Source: Archegozetes longisetosus (lineage: Eukaryota; Arthropoda; Arachnida; Sarcoptiformes; Trhypochthoniidae). From it: a stretch of 64,000 bases of DNA. The position numbers and the translations under genes were made by a program. Below the pieces are notes generated by a model, which was not told the origin of the DNA, ran no database searches, and worked only from the letters and a program-made list of their open reading frames with translations. The stretch covers positions 10,452,001 through 10,516,000 of the forward strand of contig JAEMBT020000002.1 of NCBI GenBank assembly GCA_018873245.2, read 5' to 3'. Below, piece after piece: positions 15,873-30,900 of this stretch. How positions within the stretch are numbered: position 1 is the first letter of the stretch; each line of letters starts with the position of its first letter.

Positions 15873-16988
15873 TTTTATTGGTATATACTGAAAAAAGTAC
15901 ATTTTATAATGTATAGAAGAAGTGATATGTTAAGCAGTTGAAGATTTCACTTAAGACTAAAGTAAGTTAAAAAGTGATTCGCTGTACAGAGCTATAGACG
16001 ACTAAATAAACTTATTATTTCAATTGTTATTAAAGAACTTGTTAACCTTCTTTTCAAATAGATCAACGAAGTGACCTAAAAATACATAACTCTCAGCGCT
16101 TGCGAGGCAATGACCGTATAATAACTAGTGCTTCGATTCATCTTTCGATTTATCGAGTATACAAAGTGTTTATCAAGTTCATGATAACTAAGTAGACTTC
16201 ATGTGACATATTTTCTTTAATTAACATTCGATTTCTTGTATCTCTTCAATTTTTATTATAGTAACAATTTCAGTACTAATAGATTGCTGTTCTTTAGATC
16301 TTCAATCTTTTGATCTATCTTTTTATTCAGTCACTCAATCTGTAGGGACTTATAATGCTTGTACACCTCTACTCAGACCACCAATTCAAATTTGAATCTA
16401 ACTTAACGTAAAAAGTTGAATATTTTTTTGAATATGTAGTTTTCTCATTTATTCCAATAATTGCTACAAAATCAAATGAAAAGATTGCAATTCAAGTTTA
16501 AAACTATCGCATTAGTTCTAATCAGAAAAGTGTATATTTAATTAAAATCAATATAGTATGCTTGCCCCACCGTGAGTCTCGGACTTTATGCAGCCTAATT
16601 TGAATTTTTTTGGCTGAGACACTCTTTTTATTATGAATCTATTATTTTAATTAGATTTTAGTGTTGTGTTGCAGTGTTTAAAATTCAATTTTCCATTTTC
16701 TCGATAGTTAAAAAGATTTATAGGAAACTAAAGCCAGTTTTACAATCTTGATGACGATCTCTCGAAGAATATTGAGTCATTGTTATGAAGTGCATGCTTA
16801 ATGCAATGATAAAACCATTAATAGAAATTGTCAATTTATTTGTTACTTTTGACTTATCGATCGAGATCTATAAGTTACGAAGTCATTTGTTATTGTTTAC
16901 AAAACCTTAATCTTTCAAATCCTAGATCAAGATTATGTCTTATAAATAGTTCTCGATCTATCTGTCAACTTAATCTATGTTCAAAATA

Positions 16989-17126
16989 CACCAAAACTTC
17001 TTTAACTTTGACACGCATTTAAGTGATTTTTAAAGAGAACAAAAAATACCATTGAAAAACATGACTTAATTACTAGTGTTTTGAAAAAGCACTTAACTGC
17101 ATGTTGCAATTAGATAGATTAGACTG
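16989..17126. mobile_element. Foldback MITE-like element, copy 2
   Basis: A 138-bp relative of the element at 13253. The left arm contains ACTTTGACACGCATTTAAG with ATTTTTAAA; the right arm contains AAAAAGCACTTAACTGCATG and ends TTAGACTG. It is flanked on both sides by TA (TA-CACC at the left, ACTG-TA at the right), consistent with a Tc1/mariner-type TA insertion. Confidence 0.6.
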
Positions 17127-17697
17127 TATGAACAAATTTTCTAACTCGCTCAATTAATTCGTTTCAGATTCATTTGAAGGCTTTGTCTCGCCATTTGATC
17201 CATATATTCAATTAAAGTCATGCACTTCACTAATGTGTGCCAAACTTTTATTGACCTCTAATACCTCTTTGAGAAGTTATCGTCCGAAATATGAAGTGTA
17301 CATAAATAAACACAAACTGAAGATATGACACAATTGAGGTCATAGCAAATAAAAATTAGTATCTCTAGGACACGATTTCTATCTTCTAAGATCAATGTCA
17401 ATAATGGAAAGTTTATAGAAAGCTTAGCGGCAATTGCACAGCATGTGAAACAGATAATCAAGTCATTTCGAGGTCAATCTGATTGTTTAATAATTTACTG
17501 ATTATTTTAAGCCACGCTTCCCAAATTAATTTCACAATTTTCTTTATTTCAAACTTTCAATCGCAAAATAATTGTTAATTTTGATTGTATGTAAAACTGA
17601 ACGTTTCATTTCATTTTTAATAATGAATTTTGTAGGAATTAAATTTGACAATTATTTTCTGATTAAAAGTTTCAAATAAACAGTATTCGAGAGTTAC

Positions 17698-17805
17698 CTT
17701 TGAAGGTATGTCCTGATGTGGACAGCAAATTTTTGAATAATCAGATTCACCTTCAATATAATTACTGAGTGATTGTTTGAGCGTATCTTCGAAACCCAAT
17801 TCAGC
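17698..17805 (-). other. Possible orphan exon or gene fragment
   Basis: A 108-nt open block, flanked on the minus strand by TTAAG before and GTAACT after, encodes 36 residues beginning AELGFEDTLKQSL and ending SKICCPHQDIPSK. Its length is a multiple of three and both splice phases are 0. The ICCP segment recalls the end of arthropod clip domains, but the other clip cysteines are missing. No partner exons were found on either side, so it may be a relic or chance. Confidence 0.25.
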
Positions 17806-18650
17806 CTTAATGTTTGGCACAAAAAAACCAAATTAAAACATTGATTTTATTGAAAAGCGTTAACATAAGTACATTTTAATTGCCTGGCTAATAATGAGTG
17901 TCTTTCTTTGATATTTGCATTGAAATAAATTTGTAGTTTAAATTGATGTCATTTCTTTTAGAGATACATTTAGAGATTCAAAGTATACTTTTTTGATTAA
18001 AAGGGTTTCAAAGTTACTGTCTTCGGATTATTCGGTGTGTATGGCGGCTTATACCGAATAGGTTTCTTCTCAATTCAGTCTATTCGGTATGAACGGAAAT
18101 AATGGCTCATTAGATATAATGGTTTGATTATTTGTTATCCCTTGTAAGACTACTCAATATAATTATGAAAGACTTTTACCAGCTTTTCAAGAATGAATCA
18201 AAAGTTCTTGTAACTAACTTTAGTGAAAGGACATCTAGAATGCAAATTATCATTTAGAGTTAGATAATTAACTTTCGACCACCTCTCTCGTAATCTCATT
18301 TGTAAGTTCCCTCATTATAAAAATCAATTTATAGTCCATCGTAAACAATCCCCTCTAAACTATTCATAACTAAATAAAATCAAATATTACATTGAGTTGC
18401 TCAAAGAGTGATTCTTTACAAATAAACCCTTAGGCAAATTTGAATAAGTTATGCTTAAGTAATCTTGATTTCAGTTTGAGCATGCTTAATTTAGATTTAA
18501 GAGTATTTAATTCAAATATGATCATGTTTAGTTTAAACTTCAAATCAATACAGACTGCTTAAACTTGATTGCAATCAGAGTTATGATTACATAAAGATTT
18601 AGTTGAAATTTACTTAAAATAGCATAATACAAAAGATTAACAAAAGATTA

Positions 18651-18664
18651 TTTTGGCGCAAAAA
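18651..18664. promoter_or_regulatory. E2F-type palindrome TTTTGGCGCAAAAA
   Basis: A near-perfect E2F/DP consensus in otherwise AT-rich DNA, about 670 bp upstream of the ARL4 ATG. A GTAAGT donor-like site follows about 13 bp later, so it could mark the promoter of an unseen non-coding first exon. Binding is inference. Confidence 0.35.
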
Positions 18665-19306
18665 CGTCTCAAGTCGTAAGTGGTAAACACATATTTGTAG
18701 GTCTGAGGAGACAATAATTGCTAGTCTGTGCTCTACAAACTAATAGAGTATATGGAAGAGAGTGTAAAGCGTTGTTGAAGTTAAGGAACAGTATAAGAAA
18801 GCAGTGTATGTATTAGAGCGACAAAAGAACGAAGTGTTTCCCACAACAACTAATCTGAAATACACTAATACACTAATGCACTTGCTGCGATGCCATTATT
18901 CTTATTATTACGTTTCATGTATTTTATATTTGTTTACATTTAATAACATTAAATTGTTTCCTATATTTAATAACTATTTATATGTTTTTCTATTGTATTT
19001 TGAAATGTGTCATTTTTGTGCCATTTATTAATTATTAATATATCGTATTAAAGTAATTGTTCGCAAACCACTTTCCTATTTGTCTCACTTGACGCATTTA
19101 TCTCAACTAAATATGATTTAAATATCAGTCCTTTTAGCTCAACTGCCATTCAATTTCATTAAAGACTATTTGTGTTGAATTCATTTAAGCTAAATGAGTG
19201 TTGATCATCGGTCGTAAGAAATTAAAGACATCTTGTACAAAAATGAATGTGTATTAAGATAACCAAACCAATTAAAGGGACACTCAAACAAATTGGTTTC
19301 AAATAA

Positions 19307-20019
<713 letters not shown>

Positions 20020-20192
20020 TTCAATATTTTTTATTATGTAAATTCAAATTTTATGTCAAATCGATTCTATTCATATTTCATTCAGATTAGTACTATTCAA
20101 GACAATTATATATTTTTAATCTGATCTCAATTTTAAATACTAAATCTCCTTTTTTAGACTTATGTCAATCTATCTGTAATGATAAACACATC

Positions 20193-20198
20193 AATAAA
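20193..20198 (+). terminator. Poly(A) signal AATAAA downstream of ARL4
   Basis: AATAAA 174 nt after the ARL4 stop, well placed for a short 3'UTR. Confidence 0.5.
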
Positions 20199-21461
20199 TT
20201 ATACAAAATTCAGTTATTCTAGTTCTAATTTATAGACTCACAATCCAACTCATCTCAAGTCTGAAAAACAAAACATTAACATTTATAGACGTAGTTTGGT
20301 CAATTTTAACTCCATGTTTATGATAGTTTTTCGCTCTCATTTCAATGTTTAGTATCTACTTATGGTTGATTTATTATGGTTAATGTTGATATATCCTTCG
20401 AATATGATTAAGAATGAGATCAATGTTTTAAGGGCAATTCTGCAAGTAATACAATATCTAGCTACCAAGTGTTCACTCAGTTATCAAATTTCCTCTCAAA
20501 ATCATCAAACATGTTATGAATCTCTTGTAACTCAAAACTTCCTGAAAATCTCAGCAACTTTGATTTAAGATTTTGAAAAATTGCTCTAAAAGATAAACAG
20601 AGTTCTCAAAGTAAACTTTCTCAAGTTTGAGTTAAATAACTGAAGTTTAGGTTATGATTCCGGGTTATTGTCTATCCATCTAAAGATTTAGATTTATATA
20701 ACATTGACTAAATCAAAATAAGGTTCAATGAAGAATTGATACATTTTACTTATATTATCATATTTAGCAGGACTTTAAAGGAAATTCAGTCAAACAGACA
20801 GACCTCCCACTCATTTTGCAGATCTATTCACTAATATATGGTTGTTTTTCTTGTCGTAAAACTTAATTATTTTGTCTGAAAGCAGTTTAAAGATAAATAC
20901 AGTTTATTAATTCCATATTTGGTATGAAATCTAACTAAATAAAAGTAAGAACTGGTTTGCATCTTGTGAATCATTGGGTGTGAGCATTTGGCCCTTTAGA
21001 GGTCTATATATTGAAAAAGGATATTATTCAAGTTTCTATCAGTCACTTCTAATAAATGTTAATTACTCATTTTATGAGTCTTCCATTTCTACTTTGATCA
21101 CATATTCTCGCATATTCTACATGCAGAATGCATGTATTCTGCATATATTCTGACAAATCTTGTCAACTTAACTAGTGCTCACTGTGCTTCACTTCCGTAT
21201 TAGAGCATCTCTTATTCACTATAACCGAAACCCATTTATATTCATAAAAGTCTCACTAATATTTTCAAGAATTAGTTCACAACTTGAACACTTTTGTTCC
21301 GTTTGCGAATCTATGTTTAGTGTTTATAATTCGGTTAATATTTCTAGAATTAAGAGATTAGTAGATGATATGAAAACCCGGTAAAGTATGTCGATCTCTA
21401 GTTTAGAGTGTAGTCAACTCTAAACCGAAAAGTAACGCTCTGATTGGTTAAAAAGATTTCG
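20199..21461. other. Intergenic region ARL4 to alpha-tubulin
   Basis: AT-rich, with no coding frame of note. A short palindromic cluster of ATGCAGAAT/ATTCTGCAT lies at 21112-21155. Otherwise nothing recognised. Confidence 0.5.
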
Positions 21462-21501
21462 ATATAAAAATTGCTGTAGTGATACAGGCATTCTTTCAGT
21501 T
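21462..21501 (+). promoter_or_regulatory. Alpha-tubulin core promoter (TATA and initiator)
   Basis: ATATAAAA at 21462-21469 is followed by an initiator-like TTCAGTT around 21495-21501, about 33 bp away. An inverted CCAAT motif (GATTGG) lies just upstream, near 21441. This arrangement sits ahead of a non-coding exon ending at the donor 21593/21594. Confidence 0.6.
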
Positions 21502-21593
21502 ATATGAAATCAGTTTAATTGTGAGGCAGTCGTTGCAAACGCCTAACAATTTCACAATAAATACATCTCAAACTTATTCATTTTAATACAAAG

Positions 21594-22616
21594 GTATGTT
21601 TTTCTTAAATTGATTTAACTTATTTTTACGATATTTGGATACTTGTTACTTAAAATGAATTTTTGTTTGGTTTTGTCATTTCTGTACTGACTTGTAAAGT
21701 TTCAAATTTAGAACATTCTCGCAAGTTCTTACCAAAATTTGCTCTTTTTTACTTTTTTTGTTCAATTATATCAACCCTAAATAAGTTTATGAATCAAAAA
21801 TATTGAAATGTTTATCACTTATGTTGTGATAACTTGAGTCTGAGTTTATTAATAGTGATTAAAATGTTGTTAATTGATAAGTTTGTTGAGTAGTTGGCAA
21901 TCTGGTTGATGGTCGAATATTTATTTGTAATAAACAATTAATAATTGATTATTACTTATTGAGTGGTAACTATTGAGCTAACTATTCAAATAGGATAGTT
22001 TCGTCAACAAAGTCTATCCAATTATGGTATTTGACATATTTCTAACTTAACCAAAAGCATTAGTACATTGACTTTGAAAGTTTGCATTGCAATAAAGGAG
22101 TAAAAACCAGTTTTGAGTCTATAGTGACTCATCGTTTGGTAAGCGATAGGCTGATGTTTGGGCTTCATTTTGCGTAACAAAACTGATGACCTTTCCAAGC
22201 TATGTTTCAAGTTCAGTATAAACTATTTAAAAATAGATTAGCTTTAAATGTCATGCCAACCATGCGTATCCGAACATATACTTGTAATTTACCAAATTTG
22301 CATTTAACTTTATCCAAAATAATCATTAGTTCTAACTATTGTTTCAATTGCTTCAATGATGGATAAGCGCAAAAATAAAATTAACTTTAAGTTGATCTTA
22401 AGAAGAATAGAGTATAAAGAGATACAAAACACGAAGTGATCCTATCGTTTTGTACTGCCAGACACGTTAGGTTGGAGTTGAACATTAAATAGCACTTAAA
22501 TGTTGACCTTAACTCTTGTAATAGACTCTCGTCTAGACATTAATGATTGAGATTGTTCCTCATCAACAGTAAATTTAATGTTTGCATAACTTAAACAGAC
22601 TTTGTTTCTCTTAAAG
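21594..22616 (+). other. 5'UTR intron of alpha-tubulin
   Basis: The donor ACAAAG|GTATGT closes a short non-coding exon (about 21497-21593). The acceptor TTAAAG at 22616 lies 22 nt before the ATG. A 1-kb intron in the 5'UTR is typical of animal alpha-tubulin genes. No reading frame inside is meaningful. Confidence 0.55.
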
Positions 22617-22623
22617 CTCTTAA

Positions 22624-24066
<1,443 letters not shown>

Positions 24067-24209
24067 ATAAAATGATGCATTTCTATGATCTTATAGATTG
24101 ATGCTTTTATCATTGATTTTGTAGAACTTTTGCTTAATTTTACTAAATTTGTTTTCAAGTATGAATTAGTTTCCAACACTTTATACTAATTTTTAATTAA
24201 ATTACCGGC

Positions 24210-24215
24210 AATAAA
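24210..24215 (+). terminator. Poly(A) signal AATAAA downstream of alpha-tubulin
   Basis: AATAAA 143 nt after the tubulin stop, in a GGCAATAAAG context; well placed. Confidence 0.55.
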
Positions 24216-24535
24216 GAATTCTTGAAATGTTATTGAGTCTTTATTATTGATTTACTGGTTGAATGAGACTATTGAATAAAACTTGAAAAAAAGTTTTAAA
24301 GATGCTTTGTCAGTTTTTCCATTTAAATGCCAGTAAATGATTAGAACATGATCAACGTTCGTCTTTAATTCCAATATTCAATACCCTTCTGATAGCTTAT
24401 AGGCGGGGATACACGATATTTTTGTGAGTAATTTGTTTCGATACTAATGCAATGCATTCTTAGCAACGCCTTGGAAACTGAACAATTTTCAATTTAATAT
24501 TGTTTTCATTATTCTTTTAATTAACTATCAAGGGA
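24216..24535. other. Short tubulin-ecdysoneless spacer
   Basis: About 320 bp of AT-rich sequence between tandem same-strand genes; it must contain the ecdysoneless promoter. No clear TATA element is seen. Confidence 0.5.
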
Positions 24536-26476
24536 ATGGCCAGTCTTTTCGATACAGACCTCACTGAAAATAGTGTCAAATATTCATTGTATCCCTTCAA
24601 TGATTCAGTTGATTCACTTCATGATTACATATCGAAATCATTGGCATCTTTGGCTCAATACTTGTTACCATATATTTGGCATAACCAGTCATTCAACTTA
24701 AAAGTCATTAATCATTCAAATGGTATGTATTTCTATTGTATACAAATTCAATTCAATATTAACTTGAATTAAATATTAATTTTTCAAATGAAAGCCAATC
24801 ATTTGGAAGGAATCACTAATTTTGGTGACAATGTAGAAGACGAATGGTTTATTGTTTTTCTTCTCTACAAATTGACTCAATTTGATCCTAATTTAGTGGT
24901 CAAAGTAGAAGACAGTGATGGAGACTTCCTTTTGATAGAAGCAGCCAATTATTTGCCGAAATGGCTCGAACCTGAAAATAGCGTTAATAGAGTTTATATA
25001 TATCGAGGAAGTATTCATATAATACCACTAAAATGTGGTCCAATTCAACGCAGGACGCCTTCTGTCAGAGAAGCCATTTCTGTAATCCGACAGTTTCCAG
25101 ATCTGACACGAGCGCAACAAAACATTCAGAACTCTATTCAAGAGCGCATTCAATGTTATCCTTCTAGAATCAGAGAATATCAGCACAAATGTCACTGTTA
25201 TGTGCCGTTAGGAGTGGCAGCTCTGCTTAAGCATAATCCATCACTTATCTCAAAAGCTGTCAAAGCATTTTACGACAGAACACCCGATGACCTTAAAGTA
25301 TGTCAGGCTATGAAATACTTTCCACCTGAGAATCGAGTGATGCGTTGTGTCACATTAACGCGATGTCTTTACGCCCAATTAATGGGTCAAAACTATAAGC
25401 CAGACATCAAAGTTGGTTGGAATTTGCCAAGTAGCGATTCGCAAAACTTTAAATCTCATGATTTAGGAATGAAAATCGCGTCCGGTTTCGAAATATTGGT
25501 CTCTAACGCTAGATTATCGTTAGATGACAGTACAGAACAAATTGATTTTTCAAATGACGAGCGATGGAAAGCATTTTACAACAGTTTAAATAAAAACGAC
25601 TATTTTGGTGGAGAGCTCGTTGGTTCTAGAAAATACAAGGAACTGTTAGAAGGTGCTCAAAACTATTTTGCTCAAATGATTAGACCTGAGCAATTTGATT
25701 CCACCGAATATGATGGCGCGAAAATTCATCAACTTTTGCGATCGCTCGATATCGATGAAAATGAGTTCCTAAACGAGGCTAAAAATCTTGAAAAAGAAGA
25801 TAGCGATGAATGGATGAACTTTAGTTCTGATGAATTGGACGCTCTTTTATCGGAAAAGTTTTCATGCGCGAGTCAGTCAACTAATTGCTCACAACTTTCA
25901 GCTCAAATTCCTGAGACACTCAAAACTTTTGTCGCTAATGAAAAATCAGGCATAAAGGGAGCCGAAGCTCCAGTCCTATCGAGCCCTTCGAGACCAGCTA
26001 GGATTAAGTTCAATGAGGACGCATTCGGAGATGCCTTGAATACTGTCTTATCCTTCAAAGTTCCGCAATCGGAGACTGACTCGTCTTCTTCTGGAATGAG
26101 TGATTATAGCGATAACGAAGAATCGCTTGATAGTGATGACGATTTCTATCAAAATGATTTCAATAAGTTGGCAAACGATGACTCGAAGGAAAATATAAAT
26201 ATAATAAAGTCCTATATGAAAGCAATGGATGAACAATTAGCTGCGACACAAGTCGGACAAAGCTTTGAGCGTAGTGATACAGCAAGCGGTGAAAAGATAT
26301 CAGAGAACAGTAACACTGAAGATAATACGAATGAGTACAGACCAGTTGATATAGATCTGAACGCTTTGACTAATATATTAGAATCATATAAGAGCGAGCA
26401 CGGAAATCCCGGACCAGCCACTGCTCTGTTCGCTACCATGGGAGTCAAATTACCTGATAATGCTGATAGTGATTAA
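24536..26476 (+). CDS. ecd: Ecdysoneless (ECD/SGT1-like)
   Basis: Exons 24536-24722 and 24795-26476 (72-nt intron, phase 1) give 622 residues; human ECD is 644. The family supports U5 snRNP/PRPF8 biogenesis, cell-cycle progression and, in flies, ecdysteroid synthesis. Seen: DEWFIVFLLYKLTQFDP, VEDSDGDFLLIEAANYLPKW, ENSVNRVYIYRG, SHDLGMKIASGFEIL, NDYFGGE, and the acidic C-terminal half with SDYSDNEESLDSDDDF (casein-kinase-like sites). The conserved end is RPVDIDLNALTNILESYKSE, then GPATALFATMGVKLPDN. Every conserved block of the family is present in order. It lies tail-to-tail with ICT1. Confidence 0.95.
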
Positions 26477-26664
26477 ACTTTAGCTTTGCTAATCATTATC
26501 AACTGCCAAAATGTTCGCCTTAGAGTTAATCGGAATATATGTTGTTTTGGAATAATTTGCTAAGTTTAACGATAGGTGCACTGAGTCTATTTTTATTGTC
26601 TTGAAACCAATTTTTAACTTTCTATATAATGAGCGATTGTTATGCAAGTTATAATTTTCTAGTA

Positions 26665-26670
26665 TTTATT
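26665..26670 (-). terminator. Poly(A) signal AATAAA (minus strand) of ICT1
   Basis: TTTATT on the plus strand reads AATAAA on the minus strand, about 65 nt past the ICT1 stop and inside the probable ecd 3'UTR. Confidence 0.45.
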
Positions 26671-26722
26671 TTCTAAATATCCTTAAAACATGCCATATTT
26701 TTAACTATAAATTGTTATATTT

Positions 26723-26728
26723 AATAAA
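26723..26728 (+). terminator. Poly(A) signal AATAAA of ecdysoneless
   Basis: AATAAA about 250 nt after the ecd stop and only 6 nt from the ICT1 stop codon on the opposite strand. Cleavage 10-30 nt downstream would fall inside the ICT1 coding sequence. Confidence 0.45.
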
Positions 26729-26733
26729 AATTA

Positions 26734-27483
26734 TTAATCGATTGAAGCGCGATCTGATTTGACTCTAGAACGAGCTCTTTTTTCACACAATCTCTTTAGA
26801 TTAGCACTTTCTTTCCTGGCTCTAATTAATTCTAATGTCTCAACAGATGGTTTTGGTATTGGTTTTGTTGCTTCAGTGATATAACACCTCAATTTGTCCA
26901 TACAATCCGCTAAATTGATTAATTGCTCTCTTGTCTTATCGGATCTTATTATCCAAAACCCATCTTTGTTTATACTGTTCTTGTGCTGCAAAAATTATTT
27001 ACAAATCATTTTAAGATCAACTCTCAGGTAATTATTAATAAATTCATTACAAGTGTTGCTAATCTTTGTTTAGCTTCAGCTGGAATCCAATCAGCAGAAG
27101 ACAAATGAAACTGAACCGTGACTTTGGTGTTAGTGGTGTTGACATGTTGTCCACCTGGACCTCCACTTTTGCTATAAGTGACGGTGAGTTTATTGACAGG
27201 GATGTGACCATTAAATTGTTTGCCATCGCTTTCAGGCTAACAGTTCAACAAATATTTAGATTTATAATCAACTAACAAAACGATAATCAGTTAAATATTA
27301 TTAATGGTAACTAACCTGCAATTTATTTGATGTCACATTTTGGTCACTTTTCGGATATATTTTGTCTAAACTGTAACTACTCTTAAAAACAGGCATTTTT
27401 TCAAAATTGCTTGAACTAAACCGAAAGCTTTGAATCAAACATTTATCTAATGATAAAATACTTCTTTTAGTGATTGAAAGCAT
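26734..27483 (-). CDS. MRPL58: Mitochondrial peptidyl-tRNA hydrolase ICT1/MRPL58
   Basis: Exons 27483-27316, 27236-27051 and 26985-26734 (all phase 0) give 201 residues; human ICT1 has 206. It is a mitoribosome component that hydrolyses peptidyl-tRNA on stalled ribosomes. Seen: Ser/Arg-rich N-terminus starting MLSITKRSILSL (mitochondrial presequence), SSYSLDKIYPKS, the catalytic SGGPGGQHVNTTNTKV loop in exon 2, ADWIPAEAKQRL, and HKNSINKDG across the last junction. A Lys/Arg-rich C-terminal tail ends KRARSRVKSDRASID. The start was chosen as the first Met preceding a targeting-like sequence; an upstream in-frame stretch is hydrophobic and not expected. The donor after ATL was chosen because it restores the family sequence. 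Confidence 0.93.
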
Positions 27484-27927
27484 CTCAATAACTAATTGAT
27501 TGTGAATTAATTTGAAATTGAAGCAAACATTAAATTTAAAAACAAATATTGAGATGAGAAGAAACAAAGTTTATATAAGAAATGCCTTAAAGCAGTAAAA
27601 AGTTACGACACTCTGTGGCACTACTATAGCTGTTTAGTCATATTACGAGCCATTTGTTAATCATACCCTTTATGACGTCATTGAGCTTTAATATTAAAAG
27701 TGGAGACAAACAGTAACTGAGAGCTAAAGCGCACACACATAGCAATACAACTTTTAATTCAAGGCTAAAGACCTTCAAAGATAAAACATATTCACTTTAG
27801 TTATCTTTTCTAACTTTGAAGCGACTTGGACCATGTCTTTTTGTCTAACTGATTGTCTTTATTGATGAATGGATTTGAGGTGTAGTAGAAGTTTGTTAGA
27901 AAAGAAGTTTTGCTCAATTAGTAGAAG
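27484..27927. other. Divergent promoter region ICT1 / CD36-like gene
   Basis: 444 bp separate two head-to-head genes, so both promoters must lie here. No TATA box or repeat recognised. Confidence 0.5.
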
Positions 27928-30900
27928 ATGTATTGTTGTTCTTTCGCTACAAAAATTGCATTTCTTCTTGCTGTTGGACTGGGATTTGCTTTGACTGGTC
28001 TTCTCTGCTATTTATTTCTACCATTTCTTATCGAGTACAATGTCAAACAAGTAAGGCTTAAGTTTACTTTGGTTTAGTTTGTTATTATTTTCTATTAATA
28101 TGACATACTTTTCACTATTGTTTCACTAGTTATACATTAGTTCAGTTGAACTTTTGTGCTGAACAAAGTGTTCAAACTTTTTCTAATTTTCATCATTCAT
28201 TTTAATTGTTCAGTTCTCTTCTAAACTTTAAACGATCTAAATATAAGCTGACATAAAGAGACATGACTCAAAACAATTACTTTTGCCTCAAATATAATAA
28301 GAGAAGTATTTATTTGGAGCACAAACTATAATATACTGAAACTATGCAATTAATTAATTTTTGTGACTATAAAGCATAAAAAGTGTTAATATGAGTAAAG
28401 AAAACATAGAGTTAATACTTAGAATAGATGATGTTTACATTATTCTAAATATAAGACAATTATCTTAAATATAATCATATCATTTATCAAAAAGCTTTCA
28501 TTTGTCAAGTCGAATAATTTCAAATTAAACCTTTATTTAGAGACTTGTCTTATCTCCAAATTCAATGACGTTTGATGGTTGGCATAAAGTTTCGATTCCA
28601 ATATATACTAAGTTTTACATTTTCAATGTAACTAATCCCCAACAAGTTTTGGCATCACTCGAACCTCCAATCCTTGAACAATTAGGTATTTTATTGAAAC
28701 AGCTAAATCTATCTAATAGTTAAATGCTTTTTACATAATCAATATGAAATACCACAGAAATACATAGTTTAATAGTTATTGATTTGTTAAATACACCTAA
28801 CTTTATGTTCGAGTTAGATAGGTTTTGCTGCATTTGTAAATCTAATCTTCATATCATTTACTCTGTCAATCATTTAAGATAACATAACTACTTTAAAATG
28901 TTCTTTTAATCATGATTAACAGCATTTCGCAAATTTAAGATATGATTACAATTCAATAGCGTTTATTCTATTCAATTCTTTTATTTGACTAAAGTATCAC
29001 ACATTGAATAGTTTGAGTTTGTTTTGGTGGAAAATCCAAAGTATATTTTATCTGGTCAATAGCTTCAAGCCAGTTATACAGATTATGAACACAGATATGA
29101 AAGCCTTCTGAAATTTTTCATAAAAAATCAAGTCTTCATCTTCAACCTTACATTTTGCATACTTTCTCTAAAATATTTTCCTTGAGCAGGTCCAACAAAA
29201 ATATGAAAGTTTGAAATAGAGCCAGAATCGAGCTTTTGTTCACCTCTTCCATGACTAGAGAATTATATTGATTGTACAATAATAAGTTGAAATAATATGT
29301 TTCAGGTCCTTATACTTTCCGAGAATCTAGAGAGAAAGTCAATATAAGTTGGGATCACGATAACGGAACAGTTTCCTACAAACAAATCAGAAGATGGAAT
29401 TTCATATCAGAAAAAACTAACGGTAGTCTCGATGACTCTGTCGTTCATTTGAATGTGCCAATGGTTGTAAGTTAACTCATCTTCTACTTATTGACAGTTT
29501 ATTTGTTTCTAAACCTATCCTTTTGTCACTTATTTGCTAAGTCCTAATCACTTGATATCCTTTGATCCTTATATCAAGTGAAACAACTATTAAGTGATTG
29601 CAGTTTTGCAAATAAAGTCAGTCATTGAGTTAGTGTTTCAGGCTATAGGAAAGTTGCAGATACGCACTTCAATTACAATTCAAATATATTTAAGTCTTTA
29701 AGGAAAATTATATATAATTCAATTGATGCTAAAGATTTTTTCGAACGAATCGCAAATATTTAATGAGAACTAAGTTAATTCTGTAACCGATCATATGAAT
29801 TGCTAAACTGTCCTGTTGATTTATATTATCAATTAATAAATTGCTTGAGGCTTGAACTTGTTGAAAACTTTCTGAAAAATTACTTAAAAGCAAATTTCAA
29901 TAGATATAGGATGTGATTATATATATAATTTTTTACACAGATTTCTACTTTGTTAACTGTTGTTGAACTAGCAATTTTTGCGTAGTTTTCGCTTTCAAAG
30001 ATTCTTGACTTATGCTTTTAAAAATTGTTGCTATTTTCCTACTCAGATCTATTTCAAGATCTCAAATATGCTCTTAAGTTCTGTAATAAATATATATAAT
30101 GCAATTATAAGTATTTATTGATTGACTTTGAAAATTAGTTGACTTAAAGTGTACTTTGAGGTTAGGTCTAAAAATAACTCCGTGCTCATTAATCATTCCG
30201 TTCACTTATAATTATTGTTATGCTTTTCATTTTCCTCTTCATAAACGTTTTGAAGTAAAACAAAACTTTTTAGTTCCAATTATTTGATCTCTATTTTGGA
30301 AATTAATACTCAAGTTATTTCTCATAGTCAGTTTATGGGTCATCAAATATTCCTAACTTTTGATTTATTTGAAAAATCAGTTTCAATGTTACCAAGTGAG
30401 TTTCGGTGTAACCGAATGTTGAAATATTACAGATGTAACGAGTTGTTGCTCAATGAAGCTATTGCTCAATTCTATATCCAAAGTGAAATCATGATTTGAA
30501 TCATTTATTCAAACACTTGATTTGATTGCAAATGGCAACTTTGGAACTACCACTTGTTTTTCAAGGTTTTTATTCTACTTTGCAGCTTTCTCTTTCGTTT
30601 GGCTGTCACTATAGGCAATTAACTAGAAGGTTTTTTATATTTGATTTTTGCTTCCCACAATCTACACTGTTTGAAAATACAATATTTTAATAACACTTTT
30701 TATTCAATTTCTTACAAACAAACTATAAGTAGACGAAAATAAGGTTAGCCCGACATAGTTGAAAATCTATTGAATAACGTTAAAACAAATTGCAATATAT
30801 TTGCAAACTTGATCAAATTTAGACTAACTGTAAGATTTCAAAACTAATTATGATGTTTTGTTGCAATTTTAGTCAGCAGGCAATAAAATTCGTCAAAGTT

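Noticed and set aside
21112-21155. Palindromic ATGCAGAAT/ATTCTGCAT cluster between ARL4 and tubulin.
   Set aside because: Short and low-complexity, with no second copy and no link to a start site; noted only.
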